Shown here: in pieces, positions 17,362 to 26,100 of the stretch
Layout of the letters: each line of letters begins with the position of its first letter
How positions within the stretch are numbered: position 1 is the stretch's first letter
DNA from: Skermanella stibiiresistens SB22
GTDB lineage: Bacteria; Pseudomonadota; Alphaproteobacteria; Azospirillales; Azospirillaceae
Reading direction: 5' to 3'
NCBI RefSeq assembly: GCF_000576635.1
Contig: NZ_AVFL01000017.1
Span: forward strand, 104,362-168,361
Length of the DNA: 64,000 nt
Notes under the pieces: generated by a model
What the model was told of the DNA's origin: nothing
Seen by the model: only the letters and a program-made list of their open reading frames with translations
Database searches by the model: none
Translations under genes and position numbers: made by a program

Positions 17362-18360
17362 TCAGCGGAGCTTCTGGGCCTCCGCGGTCACCGTCTGGAC
17401 GAACTCGCCGATGTTGCTCTTGGCGAACTCGTCGATCACCGGCGCCGTGGCCTTGCGGAAGGCGGCGCGGTCCACCTGGGTGATCTTGACGCCGAGTGTC
17501 GGCAGCAGCTCGATCAGCCGGTTGTCATCCGCCAGGGCGAGGCTCCTCTGGTGCTCGACGGCCTCCTTGGCGGCCGTCCGGATCGACTGGCGATCCCCAT
17601 CGTTCAGCTTGTCCCAGGTGCGCTTCGACATCAGGAAGGGTGTCGTCTCGTACATGTGCCCGGTCAGCGCCAGGTTGGGCTGCACCTCGTGGAGCTTGGA
17701 ATAGTAGAAGTTGGTGACGGGGTTCTCCTGCCCGTCGACGGCGCCCTGCTGGAGGGCGATGTAAAGCTCGGAGAACTTGATCTGCTGGGTGTCGGCGCCG
17801 AGCGCCCGGAAGATGCTGACCGCGACGGGGCTGGGCGGTGTACGGATCTTCAGGCCCTTCAAGTCATCGGGCTTGGTGATCGGACGCTTGTTGTTCGAGG
17901 TGTGCCGGATGCCGTTGTCCATGTAGCCCAGCGTGATCATGCCCTTGGCCTCCGCCTTCTTGGCGAGTTCCTCGCCAACCGGGCCATCGACCACCTTCCA
18001 GGCGTGCTCGGCGCTGTCGAACAGGTAGGGCAGCCCCAGCGCCGCGTATTCCGGCACCACATTCGAGACGGCGCCCTGCGAGTTGAGCGACATGTCGATC
18101 GATCCCGTCCGCATGCCGGTGATCATGGCGACGTCGTCGCCAAGCTGGGCGCTGCCGGCCACCTGGACCTCGATGCGCCCATTGCTGATCCGCTTGACCG
18201 CCTCGGCGAAGCGCTTGGCGCCCTCGTCACGCGGGTTGCCGGGTGCGGCGCCATGGCCAAGCGTCAGCTTGACCTCCTGGGCCTGTGCCAGGGCCGGGAT
18301 AGAAGTCGCGGTGGCGGTGAAGCTGAGCAACGCCACGAGGCAAATGCCGATCTTCTTCAT
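17362..18360 (-). CDS. TRAP transporter substrate-binding protein DctP (first copy)
   Basis: 332-aa periplasmic receptor with a signal peptide of about 27 residues ending ALAQAQ before EVKLTLGH. It has GMRTGSIDM, the IRTPPSP motif with the ligand-binding Arg, and ELYIALQQGAVDGQENP. It lies directly upstream of dctQ-dctM and so forms the standard DctP-Q-M set. The close paralogue at 12405-13388 probably arose by duplication; the binding loops differ little, so the two may take related ligands. ATG 18358-18360 with a GGGGAGGAAA ribosome site. Confidence 0.94.
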   Translation of the reverse strand: MKKIGICLVALLSFTATATSIPALAQAQEVKLTLGHGAAPGNPRDEGAKRFAEAVKRISNGRIEVQVAGSAQLGDDVAMITGMRTGSIDMSLNSQGAVSNVVPEYAALGLPYLFDSAEHAWKVVDGPVGEELAKKAEAKGMITLGYMDNGIRHTSNNKRPITKPDDLKGLKIRTPPSPVAVSIFRALGADTQQIKFSELYIALQQGAVDGQENPVTNFYYSKLHEVQPNLALTGHMYETTPFLMSKRTWDKLNDGDRQSIRTAAKEAVEHQRSLALADDNRLIELLPTLGVKITQVDRAAFRKATAPVIDEFAKSNIGEFVQTVTAEAQKLR

Positions 18361-18451
18361 GTTTTCCTCCCCTTGCCGCGATCACGGGACCGCGCGCTGG
18401 TTTATTGTTGTTGTCCGGAATGCCGGGATTGGCCGGCACGCGCCGACTCAA

Positions 18452-18533
18452 CCGTAGGTCGGGTAGAGCGCAGCGGCACCCGACAAGCAGGCGAGTTGGT
18501 GTCGGGTGCCGCTGCGCTCTACCCGACCTACGG
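18452..18533. repeat. REP-like palindromic element, copy 1
   Basis: Two 33-base arms (18452-18484 and 18501-18533) are perfect reverse complements around a 16-base loop beginning AAGCAGGCG. A second, slightly different copy is at 55758-55835 with the same loop start. The arm core GTAGGTCGG.TAGAGCG.AGCGGCA resembles the short palindromes mobilised in trans by REP-associated tyrosine transposases. It lies inside the operon between the split transketolase genes and dctP and could form a strong hairpin in the mRNA, which would change the relative expression of upstream and downstream genes. Confidence 0.85.
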
Positions 18534-18577
18534 CTGCTACGTCCGCCGCTATGCCAAAATTCCGACGGTGGGTTTCT

Positions 18578-19600
18578 TCATAGCCAGCCCTTGATGCTGG
18601 CCGACATGGCGTCGGTCGAGATGCCGTAGCGGTCGTGAAGGGTGGGCAGGGCGCCGGCCGCCAGGAACTCGTCCGGCAGGCCGATGTGCCGGAACTTCGG
18701 CGCGACCCCGGAGCGCAGCAGAACGCCGGCGACCGCCTCGCCCAAGCCGCCGATGACGCTGTGGTTCTCGGCGACCACCACCATGCGGCCGGTGCGGGAG
18801 CACTCGCGCAGGATTGTCTCGGTGTCCAGCGGCTTGATCGTCGGGACGTGCAGCACCGCCACGCCGACCCGGTCGGCCTCCAGCGCCTGCGCCACCTCCA
18901 AGGCTCGCATTGTCATGATGCCGGACGAGATGACGAGCACGTCGGCGGCATCTCGCAGCATCTTGGCCTTGCCCAGTTCGAACTGGTAGCCGTACTCGTC
19001 CAGCACCAGGGGAACATGGCCGCGCAGCAGGCGCATGTAGACCGGCCCGTTGTGGTCGGCCATGGCGGGGACCGCCTGCTCGATCTCCAGCGCGTCGCAC
19101 GGGTCGATCACGGTGAGGTTCGGCATGGCGCGGAACAGCGCCAGGTCCTCGGCGGCCTGGTGGCTCGGGCCATAGCCGGAAGTCAGGCCAGGCAGGGCGC
19201 AGACCACCTTTACGTTGAGGTTCTCCTCCGCGATCGTCTGGTGGATGAAGTCATAGGCCCGGCGCGACGCGAACACCGCGTAGGTCGTGGCGAACGGCAT
19301 CATCCCCTCGTGGGCCATGCCGGCCGCCGCTCCCATCAGGAGCTGTTCGGCCATGCCCATCTGATAATAGCGGTCCGGAAACTCCTTCGCGAAGATGTGA
19401 AGGTCGGTGTACTTGCCGAGATCGGCGGTCATGCCGACGATCTCCGGGCGGGTCTTGGCCAGTTCGACCAGCGCGTGGCCGAACGGCGCCGGCTTGGTCC
19501 GTTGACCCTCGGCGGCGATCGAGGCGATCATCGCCGAGGTCTTCAGGCGCGTCTTGGCGGCCGGAGCGGTGTTGGGCGAGGCGGTTTTGGGCGAGGTCAT
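18578..19600 (-). CDS. transketolase C-terminal subunit
   Basis: 340-aa protein holding the pyrimidine-binding and C-terminal domains of a split transketolase. QMGMAEQ carries the glutamate that activates thiamine diphosphate, and PGLTSGYGPSHQ and the late KFRHIGLPDEF are typical of this family. The ATG at 19600 follows CCGGGAGGAACGC. It overlaps the stop of the N-terminal subunit (ATGA), so the two chains are made together. The first 35 residues are Thr/Ala/Pro/Lys-rich and probably disordered. Confidence 0.93.
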   Translation of the reverse strand: MTSPKTASPNTAPAAKTRLKTSAMIASIAAEGQRTKPAPFGHALVELAKTRPEIVGMTADLGKYTDLHIFAKEFPDRYYQMGMAEQLLMGAAAGMAHEGMMPFATTYAVFASRRAYDFIHQTIAEENLNVKVVCALPGLTSGYGPSHQAAEDLALFRAMPNLTVIDPCDALEIEQAVPAMADHNGPVYMRLLRGHVPLVLDEYGYQFELGKAKMLRDAADVLVISSGIMTMRALEVAQALEADRVGVAVLHVPTIKPLDTETILRECSRTGRMVVVAENHSVIGGLGEAVAGVLLRSGVAPKFRHIGLPDEFLAAGALPTLHDRYGISTDAMSASIKGWL

Positions 19601-20442
19601 GCGTTCCTCCCGGCGGCCAGGGCTTCGAGCGCCAGTTGCCATTCGTCGGCGTCGACGCGGATGAAGTGGTTCTTCTCGCGGGCTTCCAGGAACGGAACAC
19701 CACAACCCATGCGAGTGTCGCAGACGATCATGCGGGGCTTCGGCTCGGCATGGGTCTTGGCGGCGTCGAAGGCGGCGATCACGGCGTCCATGTCGTTGCC
19801 ATCGATCCGCTGGACGAACCAGCCGAACGCTTCCAGCTTGTCCACCAGCGGCTCGAACGCCATCACCTGGGTGGACGGGCCGTCCGCCTGCTGGTTGTTG
19901 ACGTCGATGATGCCGATCAGGTTGTCCAGCTTCCAGTGGGCCGCCGACATGATGGCTTCCCAGACCGAACCCTCGTCCAGCTCGCCGTCGGAGAACAGGG
20001 TGTAGACGCGGGACGACGATCCCTTGCGCTTCAGCCCCAGCCCCATGCCGACCGCGATCGACAGGCCCAGGCCCAGCGACCCGCCGGACATCTCCATGCC
20101 GGGCGTGTAGGCGGCCATGCCCGACATCGGCAGGCGGCTGCCGTCGCTGCCATAGGTCTCAAGCTCCTCCTCCGGCACGATCCCGGCCTCGATCAGCGCC
20201 GCGTAGAGGGCGATGGCGTAATGGCCGTTCGACAGCAGGAACCGGTCGCGCTCCTCCCAATGGGGGTCCTCGGGGCGGTAGCGCATGGCGTGGAAGTAGG
20301 CGACGGCCAGCACGTCGGCGATGTCGAGCGCCTGCCCGATATAGCCCTGGCCCTGGACCTCGCCCATCAGCAGCGCGTTGCGGCGAACGCGGTAGGCGCG
20401 CTCGGCCAGATCGACGTTGTGTCCGATCGGATTGGTTTCCAT
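19597..20442 (-). CDS. transketolase N-terminal subunit
   Basis: 281-aa protein with the diphosphate-binding half of a split transketolase. SNGHYAIALYAAL, SGGSLGLGLS and the cofactor motif SDGELDEG followed by DVNNQQADG are visible; the first residue of the usual GDG is Ser here. The ATG at 20442 is chosen because CCGGAGAAGATC precedes it. It works with the subunit at 18578-19600 to transfer a ketol unit. Split transketolases are known for pentose-phosphate work and for unusual sugars such as in sulfosugar catabolism; which applies here is not shown. Confidence 0.93.
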   Translation of the reverse strand: METNPIGHNVDLAERAYRVRRNALLMGEVQGQGYIGQALDIADVLAVAYFHAMRYRPEDPHWEERDRFLLSNGHYAIALYAALIEAGIVPEEELETYGSDGSRLPMSGMAAYTPGMEMSGGSLGLGLSIAVGMGLGLKRKGSSSRVYTLFSDGELDEGSVWEAIMSAAHWKLDNLIGIIDVNNQQADGPSTQVMAFEPLVDKLEAFGWFVQRIDGNDMDAVIAAFDAAKTHAEPKPRMIVCDTRMGCGVPFLEAREKNHFIRVDADEWQLALEALAAGRNA

Positions 20443-20492
20443 GATCTTCTCCGGAAACATTGGCCCTGAGGCCGGGGACTCTGAGGGCGCGA

Positions 20493-21242
20493 TCAATGGA
20501 TCAGCATGCCGCCGTTGACGTCGATGGTGGCGCCGGTGATGTAGGAGGACAGGTCGGACGCCAGGAACAGGCAGGCGCGCGCCACGTCGTCGGCATCACC
20601 CAGCCGGTTCAGCGGAATGCCCTTGAGGATCTCGACCTTCAGCTCGTCGGTCAGCTTGCCGCCGGTGATGTCGGTCTGGATCAGGCCGGGGGTCACCGAA
20701 TTGACGCGGATGCCGTCCGGGCCCATCTCGCGGGCCATCGCCTTGGCGAGACCGAGCGCTCCGGCCTTGGCGGCGCTGTAGTGCGGGCCGCCGAAGATGC
20801 CGCCGCCGCGCTGGGCCGACACGGACGACATGCAGACGATCGAGCCCGAGCGCTGCTCGCGCATGTGGGGAATGACGGCTTGGCTCATGTACAGCGTGCC
20901 GCGCAGGTTGACGTCGAGCACGGCGTCATAGTTCGCGGGGGCGATGTCCATGAACTTCAGGGGCTGCGTGATGCCGGCGTTGTTGATCAGCACGTCGACC
21001 CGGCCGAACTCGCCGACGACCTGCTGGATCGCCGCGACGCAGGCGTCCTTGTCGGTCACGTCGCAGGCGATGCCGCGATGGGCCTCGCCCAGTTCGGACG
21101 CGGCGGCCTGAGCCTGCCCGGCGTCGAGGTCGAGGATGATCGCGCGGCCGCCATGCAGGGCGAACAGCTTGGCGGTGGCCCGCCCGATGCCGCGGCGCGA
21201 CGCGGCGCCAGTGATCACGCACACCTTGTTTGCCAGGAGCAT
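20493..21242 (-). CDS. SDR family oxidoreductase
   Basis: 249-aa classical short-chain dehydrogenase, first gene of the minus-strand operon. The nucleotide motif TGAASRRGIGRA is longer than normal by a two-residue RR insert. NNAG, the SSVSAQRGGG loop and YSAAK (about residues 155-160) are present, and the C-terminus NGGMLIH is usual. It probably oxidises a polyol or sugar acid to the ketose or keto acid used by the transketolases. ATG at 21242 with GAGGAA close upstream. Confidence 0.9.
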   Translation of the reverse strand: MLLANKVCVITGAASRRGIGRATAKLFALHGGRAIILDLDAGQAQAAASELGEAHRGIACDVTDKDACVAAIQQVVGEFGRVDVLINNAGITQPLKFMDIAPANYDAVLDVNLRGTLYMSQAVIPHMREQRSGSIVCMSSVSAQRGGGIFGGPHYSAAKAGALGLAKAMAREMGPDGIRVNSVTPGLIQTDITGGKLTDELKVEILKGIPLNRLGDADDVARACLFLASDLSSYITGATIDVNGGMLIH

Positions 21243-21326
21243 TTCCTCATCCCTTCAATATTGTTGTGGATCGCGGGGCCTTGTCTGTCTGTTCAGGCTC
21301 CCGACCATTGAGATGAGTTTAATTAC

Positions 21327-21344
21327 TTGAAATGATTTGCTCAA
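21327..21344. promoter_or_regulatory. possible LysR binding site in divergent promoter
   Basis: TTGA-N10-TCAA lies in the AT-rich 149-base gap between the SDR-led operon and the divergent LysR gene. LysR regulators usually bind partial inverted repeats in exactly such gaps. The site is short, so the call is weak. Confidence 0.35.
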
Positions 21345-21391
21345 ATGAATAATATCGCCGATGGATGAACTGATTTCATGCGAATGCGGCG

Positions 21392-22312
21392 ATGCGATAC
21401 AGGCTTTCAATCAAGGCAATTCAAGCATTTGAAGCGGCCGCGAGACTCGGTTCCTTCGCTGTCGCAGCGGAGGAACTGGCCGTTACTCCCTCGGCGGTAA
21501 GCCATCAGGTGAAATTGCTTGAACAGCAGATCGGTATCGACCTGTTCCACCGCGTCCACCGCGCCGTTGTCCTGACCGATGCCGGCAAATACTACGCGGC
21601 GGAAGTGATCGGCGCCTTCGCGCGCATCGAGTCCGCGACGCGCGACATCGCCAACGCCAGCGCCGGGACCGTCCTGACAGTCCACTCCACACCCAGCTTC
21701 GCGTCACAATGGCTGATGAGGCGGCTGGCGAAGTTCGGGGAAACGCATCCGGGGCTCGACATTCGGCTCCAGGCCTCGGTGATGCCGGTCAATCTCAACC
21801 AGGGCTCGGTCGATGTCGACATCCGCTACAATCCCGGCCCGCCGCCGGCTGGAGCTGTCATGGTCCCGTTCCCCGACGACAGGATCGTCCCGATGTGCTC
21901 GCCATCGCTGGCGAACGGCCTCCGGCCGATCCGCAAGCCCGCCGACTTGGCGCAGCACACGCTGATCCATTCCGAGATCACGATCCTGGGCTGGCGCGAT
22001 TGGGGCAAGCGTCACCGCAAGGTGCGGCTGGACCTGGAGCGGGGACCGCGCTTCGACCGCTCCTTCATGGCGATCAGCGCCGCCGTCGATGGCCTGGGCG
22101 TCTGCCTGGACAGCCTGCTGCTGGCGGAGCAGGAGCTTCGCGCCGGCAAGCTGATCGTTCCCTTCGCCGACGAGGGCGCCATGGTCCAGGGCCATGGCTT
22201 CGTGACGCTTCGCTCGAAAGCCGACCTGCCGAACATCAGGAGCTTCCGCGACTGGCTGTTCGGCGAGTTGGCCGTGACCCACGAGTGGGCCGCGCAGTTC
22301 ATGACGCGGTGA
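21392..22312 (+). CDS. LysR family transcriptional regulator, GcvA-like
   Basis: 306-aa regulator with an N-terminal winged helix-turn-helix (SFAVAAEELAVTPSAVSHQV, about residues 20-41) and a periplasmic-binding-fold effector domain from about residue 90. The sequence around FHRVHRAVVLTDAG and the C-terminal region FRDWLFGEL fit the GcvA-like branch. It is transcribed away from the SDR/transketolase/TRAP operon and is its probable activator, with the operon's substrate or a metabolite as inducer (inference). Confidence 0.92.
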   Translation: MRYRLSIKAIQAFEAAARLGSFAVAAEELAVTPSAVSHQVKLLEQQIGIDLFHRVHRAVVLTDAGKYYAAEVIGAFARIESATRDIANASAGTVLTVHSTPSFASQWLMRRLAKFGETHPGLDIRLQASVMPVNLNQGSVDVDIRYNPGPPPAGAVMVPFPDDRIVPMCSPSLANGLRPIRKPADLAQHTLIHSEITILGWRDWGKRHRKVRLDLERGPRFDRSFMAISAAVDGLGVCLDSLLLAEQELRAGKLIVPFADEGAMVQGHGFVTLRSKADLPNIRSFRDWLFGELAVTHEWAAQFMTR

Positions 22313-22401
22313 CGCCATCGCCCAGGGCGGATGACGTTCAGCCGCGGGTCGTCAGGTTCGAAATCAGTCAGGGACCGCCTTTCCGCCCTGCGGACCAGCC
22401 G

Positions 22402-23043
22402 TCAGGCGGCGGCGGACCCGGCGGCCGGTTTGGCGGTTCGAGCCGCGATCTCATCCTGAAATTTGTCCAGGAAGTCCTCCCTGCCGATCTCGCCCATATC
22501 GACAGCCTTCGCTCCACCCGCCGCGATGAATGTCACGTCGGTGATGCCGATGACGTTCAGGATCAGGCGCAGGTATTGGGTGGCGATGTCACGATCGCGG
22601 ATTGGCGAACCTTCGGTGTAAACGCCACCGGAAGCGAGCAGCACGGTCGCCTTCTTTCCGGCGACGAGGCCTTTGCCGTCCATCCCGAGCGTCAGCCCCT
22701 TGCGGACGATGTGGTCGATCCAAGCCTTGAGCGCCGCCGGGACGTTGAAGTTGTAGACGGGCGTGGCGATGACGAGATGGTCGGTCGCCAGCAACTCCGC
22801 GACGAGATCGTCCGACAACCGCAGCACATCCTTCATGTCGGCCGTATGGTGCTCCGGCGGCGTGAAATAAGCCCGGAGCCAGGGCGCGCTCGTGAACGAC
22901 AGATCCGTTTCCATCAGATCGCGGATGACCACTCGCCCATCCGTGTGTGCCGCCCGCCATTCGGCGATGAAGCGGCGTGAGAGATCGCGCGAGATCGAAT
23001 GATCGCCGCGCGGACTGGTTTCGACAACAAGAAGTTGAGGCAT
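22402..23043 (-). CDS. azoR: FMN-dependent NADH:quinone oxidoreductase / azoreductase
   Basis: 213-aa flavodoxin-fold enzyme that reduces quinones and azo compounds with NADH, probably protecting against electrophiles. The FMN phosphate loop is [11 protein letters not shown] (residues 8-18), the isoalloxazine-contacting [16 protein letters not shown] lies near residues 95-110, and the LLASGGVY loop near residues 140-147. Length and order fit AzoR well. It is divergent from a LysR gene at 23207, the common arrangement for these quinone-responsive pairs. Confidence 0.93.
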   Translation of the reverse strand: MPQLLVVETSPRGDHSISRDLSRRFIAEWRAAHTDGRVVIRDLMETDLSFTSAPWLRAYFTPPEHHTADMKDVLRLSDDLVAELLATDHLVIATPVYNFNVPAALKAWIDHIVRKGLTLGMDGKGLVAGKKATVLLASGGVYTEGSPIRDRDIATQYLRLILNVIGITDVTFIAAGGAKAVDMGEIGREDFLDKFQDEIAARTAKPAAGSAAA

Positions 23044-23175
23044 GGATGATATCCTAGGATTGGGTCAGCCAAAGCGGAAGCCGGGGACGGCTCGTCGGGA
23101 GCATCACCGTCAAATCGGCGCCGCATGCGTGACCGCAGATTGCCCACTGGACACACATGCTTGAAAGACATAAAG

Positions 23176-23196
23176 ATCCGATCATCTCTATCGGAT
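23176..23196. promoter_or_regulatory. probable LysR operator between azoR and its regulator
   Basis: ATCCGAT-N7-ATCGGAT is a perfect inverted repeat with LysR-type spacing. It lies 10 bases upstream of the LysR start and within the promoter region of the divergent azoR gene, so it could serve both autorepression and activation. Confidence 0.55.
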
Positions 23197-23206
23197 TGGA
23201 TGATGG

Positions 23207-24166
23207 ATGCTGGGCGGTCTGTCCTTGGATCAGCTACGCGTGCTGGTGATGGTCGCGGAGACCGGCAGCTTCTCGGCCGCGGCTCGGAAACTCCACCGTG
23301 CCCAGTCCGCGATCAGCCAAGCCGTCGCCACATTGGAGGACGCGCAGGGGATAACTTTGTTCGACCGAGGCGGCTATCGTCCACACCTGACCGATGCGGG
23401 CCGTGCGCTCGTCAGCCAGGCGCGTGTCATCCTCGCGGGCGCGGCGCGCTTCGAAGCGATGGCCGCCGCCACGCGGAATGGGCTTGAGCCCGAGCTTGCG
23501 GTCGCGATCGATCCAATGGTGCCCACCGCACCCCTCATCGACAGCCTCCATGCGCTCCGGGGCGCGTTTCCGCACTTGCCGGTGAGCTTTTCGACCGAGG
23601 GGCTGCGTGGCGCCGAACGCCGACTGCGCCGGGGAGACGCGTCGATCGCCTTTTGCTTGCTTCTGCCGGGCGTGCCTGAGGATATCGTCGCTCTGCCGCT
23701 GCTCGGCGTGCGCCTGATACCGGTCGTGTCGCCAACCCATTCCCTCGCCCGGCTCGGCCGGCCGGCCACGCGCGCGGACTTGGATGAGCATGTCCAACTC
23801 GTGCTGTCCGATCCCTCCGCGCCCGACGGTCCAAGCTACGGCGTCATTGGAACGAAGGTGTGGCGCTTCGTCGAGCTTGGGCGCCGACTGGATTTCCTCC
23901 TCGCTGGATTGGGCTGGTGCCGAATGCCCGAATATCTGGTGATGCCGCTTCTGGCCGAAGGCCGTCTCGTCCCGTTGGCGGTCGAGGACGACCCCACCGG
24001 CGCTCACGGTGTCCTGACAATCCACGCCGCGCGTATGCGGGATCGTCCGCTGGGCCGCGCGGGCGCATGGCTTCTAGACGACCTTCAAGCCCGGTTCAAC
24101 GCAATTCCGGCGGGTCGTGGCCCGGACGCGGACGGAGCGGTTTCCACCCGCGGCGGGAACCACTGA
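23207..24166 (+). CDS. LysR family transcriptional regulator
   Basis: 319-aa LysR protein. The helix-turn-helix is SFSAAARKLHRAQSAISQAV (about residues 22-41), followed by a linker helix and an effector domain. The last 20 residues are Gly/Arg/Asp-rich and probably disordered. Position and the operator at 23176-23196 make it the likely regulator of azoR. Its 3' end converges on dctM with 18 bases between. Confidence 0.92.
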   Translation: MLGGLSLDQLRVLVMVAETGSFSAAARKLHRAQSAISQAVATLEDAQGITLFDRGGYRPHLTDAGRALVSQARVILAGAARFEAMAAATRNGLEPELAVAIDPMVPTAPLIDSLHALRGAFPHLPVSFSTEGLRGAERRLRRGDASIAFCLLLPGVPEDIVALPLLGVRLIPVVSPTHSLARLGRPATRADLDEHVQLVLSDPSAPDGPSYGVIGTKVWRFVELGRRLDFLLAGLGWCRMPEYLVMPLLAEGRLVPLAVEDDPTGAHGVLTIHAARMRDRPLGRAGAWLLDDLQARFNAIPAGRGPDADGAVSTRGGNH

Positions 24167-24184
24167 TCAGCTTCACCCGCTGCG

Positions 24185-25498
24185 TCACTGCACGGCGGCG
24201 GCGCCGTAGATCAGGTTCGGCAGCCACAGCGAGATCTGCGGGACCGCGCTCAAGATCACCAGCAGCACCAGCATCATCGCCAGATAGGGCAGCACCTCGC
24301 GGGCGTATTCCGCCATGGGCACCTTCAGCACCTGCGACGCGATGTACATTAGCCCGCCTACCGGCGGCGTGATGCCGGCGATGGTCAGGTTGGTGATGAA
24401 CACGATGCCGAAATGCACCCGGTCGATCCCCACGTCGTCGATCACCGGGATCAGCATCGGCGTCAGGATGATGGTGGCGGCCGATCCCTCGATCGCGGTT
24501 CCCAGGATGATCAGCACGACGTTGATCAGCAGCAGCATCAGCAGCGGGTTCTGGGTGGCGCCGGCCAGCCAGCCGGACATGCCTTGGGGCACCTCTTCCC
24601 ACGCGAGGTAGAAGCCGAAGGCCGCCGCGGCGCAGATCATGATCATGACCGTGCTGGTGTCGCGCACCGCCTCGGCCAGCACCTCCGGGATGTCCCGGAT
24701 GGAGAATTCGCGATAGGCGAACACGGCGATGCCCAGCACGTAGAGCACGACGATGGCGCCGGACTCGGTCGTGGTGAACAGGCCATAGCGGGTGCCGACG
24801 AAGATGACGATCGGGATCGACAGCGCCCAGAGCCCGTCGACCAGCGCCTTGATGCCCTCGGCCCGCGTCGCCTTCTCCTGGCGGAGCGGTTTGTAGCCGC
24901 GTCGGCGCGCCACGATGTGGGTCGTCACCATCAATCCGCCGGCCAGCACCAGACCCGGCACGACGCCGGCGGCGAACAGGCGGCCGATCGATGTTTCCGC
25001 GAGGAAACCATAGATGATCAGGCCGATCGACGGCGGGATCAGGCTGGTGATGATGGCCGCCGACGACGTGATGACGGCGGCGAAGGCCCTGCTGTAGCCC
25101 CGGTCGACCATCTGGGTGCCCAGCGTCTTCGCCAGCATGGCGGCGTCGGCGTTGGCCGATGCCGTGACGCCGCCCAGCAGGGTGCCCAGCACGGTGCACA
25201 TCTGCGCCAGGGCGCCCGTCATGTGTCCGACCAGCACGTCAGCCAGGTTGATGAGCCGCCGCGTGATGCCGGAGCCGTTCATGATGCAGCCGGCCAGCAC
25301 GAACAAGGGCAGCGCCAGCAGCGAGATCGACTGGCTGCCCTCCGCCATCTCCTGGGCGAAGTTCGACAGCGGGATCGAATCCATGTTCAGCAAGAAGAAC
25401 GACAGGGCCCCGATCGCCATCGCCCAGGTGATCGGCGTCGCCAGCATGAACAGCGCGGCGACCAGCAGCGAGGGGCCGGCGAGGTGGATGAAGCTCAT
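24185..25498 (-). CDS. TRAP transporter large permease DctM
   Basis: 437-aa large membrane subunit. Early hydrophobic helices, LLALPLFVLAGCIM, the GGVTASANADAAMLAK region and PPSIGLIIYG mark the DctM family. The ATG at 25498 overlaps the DctQ stop (ATGA). It is the last gene of the minus-strand arm CoA-transferase, MaoC, DctP, DctQ, DctM, so the operon couples import to CoA chemistry. Confidence 0.94.
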   Translation of the reverse strand: MSFIHLAGPSLLVAALFMLATPITWAMAIGALSFFLLNMDSIPLSNFAQEMAEGSQSISLLALPLFVLAGCIMNGSGITRRLINLADVLVGHMTGALAQMCTVLGTLLGGVTASANADAAMLAKTLGTQMVDRGYSRAFAAVITSSAAIITSLIPPSIGLIIYGFLAETSIGRLFAAGVVPGLVLAGGLMVTTHIVARRRGYKPLRQEKATRAEGIKALVDGLWALSIPIVIFVGTRYGLFTTTESGAIVVLYVLGIAVFAYREFSIRDIPEVLAEAVRDTSTVMIMICAAAAFGFYLAWEEVPQGMSGWLAGATQNPLLMLLLINVVLIILGTAIEGSAATIILTPMLIPVIDDVGIDRVHFGIVFITNLTIAGITPPVGGLMYIASQVLKVPMAEYAREVLPYLAMMLVLLVILSAVPQISLWLPNLIYGAAAVQ

Positions 25499-26076
25499 AT
25501 GATCGATTCCGTGTTGCGCGGGATCTGCCGCGGAGCCCAAGGACGCTCGACGATCAGGTGCTGGACCAGCATCCCGACCGACGCCAGCGCCAAGGGGCCG
25601 TAGACGATCGAGCGCGGCAGGTCGAGCGCCACAGTCCGGGCGCCGTGGCCGATCACCGTCTGCCACGCGAACAGGATCGCCATCAGGACGAAGAAACCCG
25701 CCAGCAGCAGATAGTTGAACCAGTCCACCGCGCGTTGGGCGCGGATCGGAAAGGTGGTGACCAGCACGTCGATGGCGGCGTGGCTGCCCAGCCGCACGCC
25801 GGCCACCGCGCCGAAGAAGACCAGATAGGCGAAGGCGATGACGGACAACTCGTAGGCCCAGGCGGCTGGCTGCGGGAACAGATAGCGGCTCAGCACGCCC
25901 CACAGGATGGAGCCGACGATCACCAGCAGGCATAGGGTGCCGACCGCCTCGTCCGCCCGCCGCAGGCTGAACAGGCTGGCGTCCTGCTTGTCCGACAGGA
26001 TTCCGTCCGGGATTGTGGGCAAGTCCCGCTCGACGGGAGTGGCGGAACCGGGAGTGGCGGGGTGGCGGACGGTCAT
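25495..26076 (-). CDS. TRAP transporter small permease DctQ
   Basis: 193-aa small membrane subunit with four predicted helices. The first is preceded by about 40 hydrophilic residues, longer than usual. GVLSRYLF and WAYELSVIAFAYLVFFGA match the DctQ pattern. It sits 24 bases after dctP and overlaps dctM by ATGA. Confidence 0.9.
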   Translation of the reverse strand: MTVRHPATPGSATPVERDLPTIPDGILSDKQDASLFSLRRADEAVGTLCLLVIVGSILWGVLSRYLFPQPAAWAYELSVIAFAYLVFFGAVAGVRLGSHAAIDVLVTTFPIRAQRAVDWFNYLLLAGFFVLMAILFAWQTVIGHGARTVALDLPRSIVYGPLALASVGMLVQHLIVERPWAPRQIPRNTESII

Positions 26077-26100
26077 TTCACGAAACCTCGGATCGCCGGA

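Noticed and set aside
18405..18629. 74-aa frame through the REP-like hairpin
   Set aside because: Reads straight through a perfect palindrome; no ribosome site.
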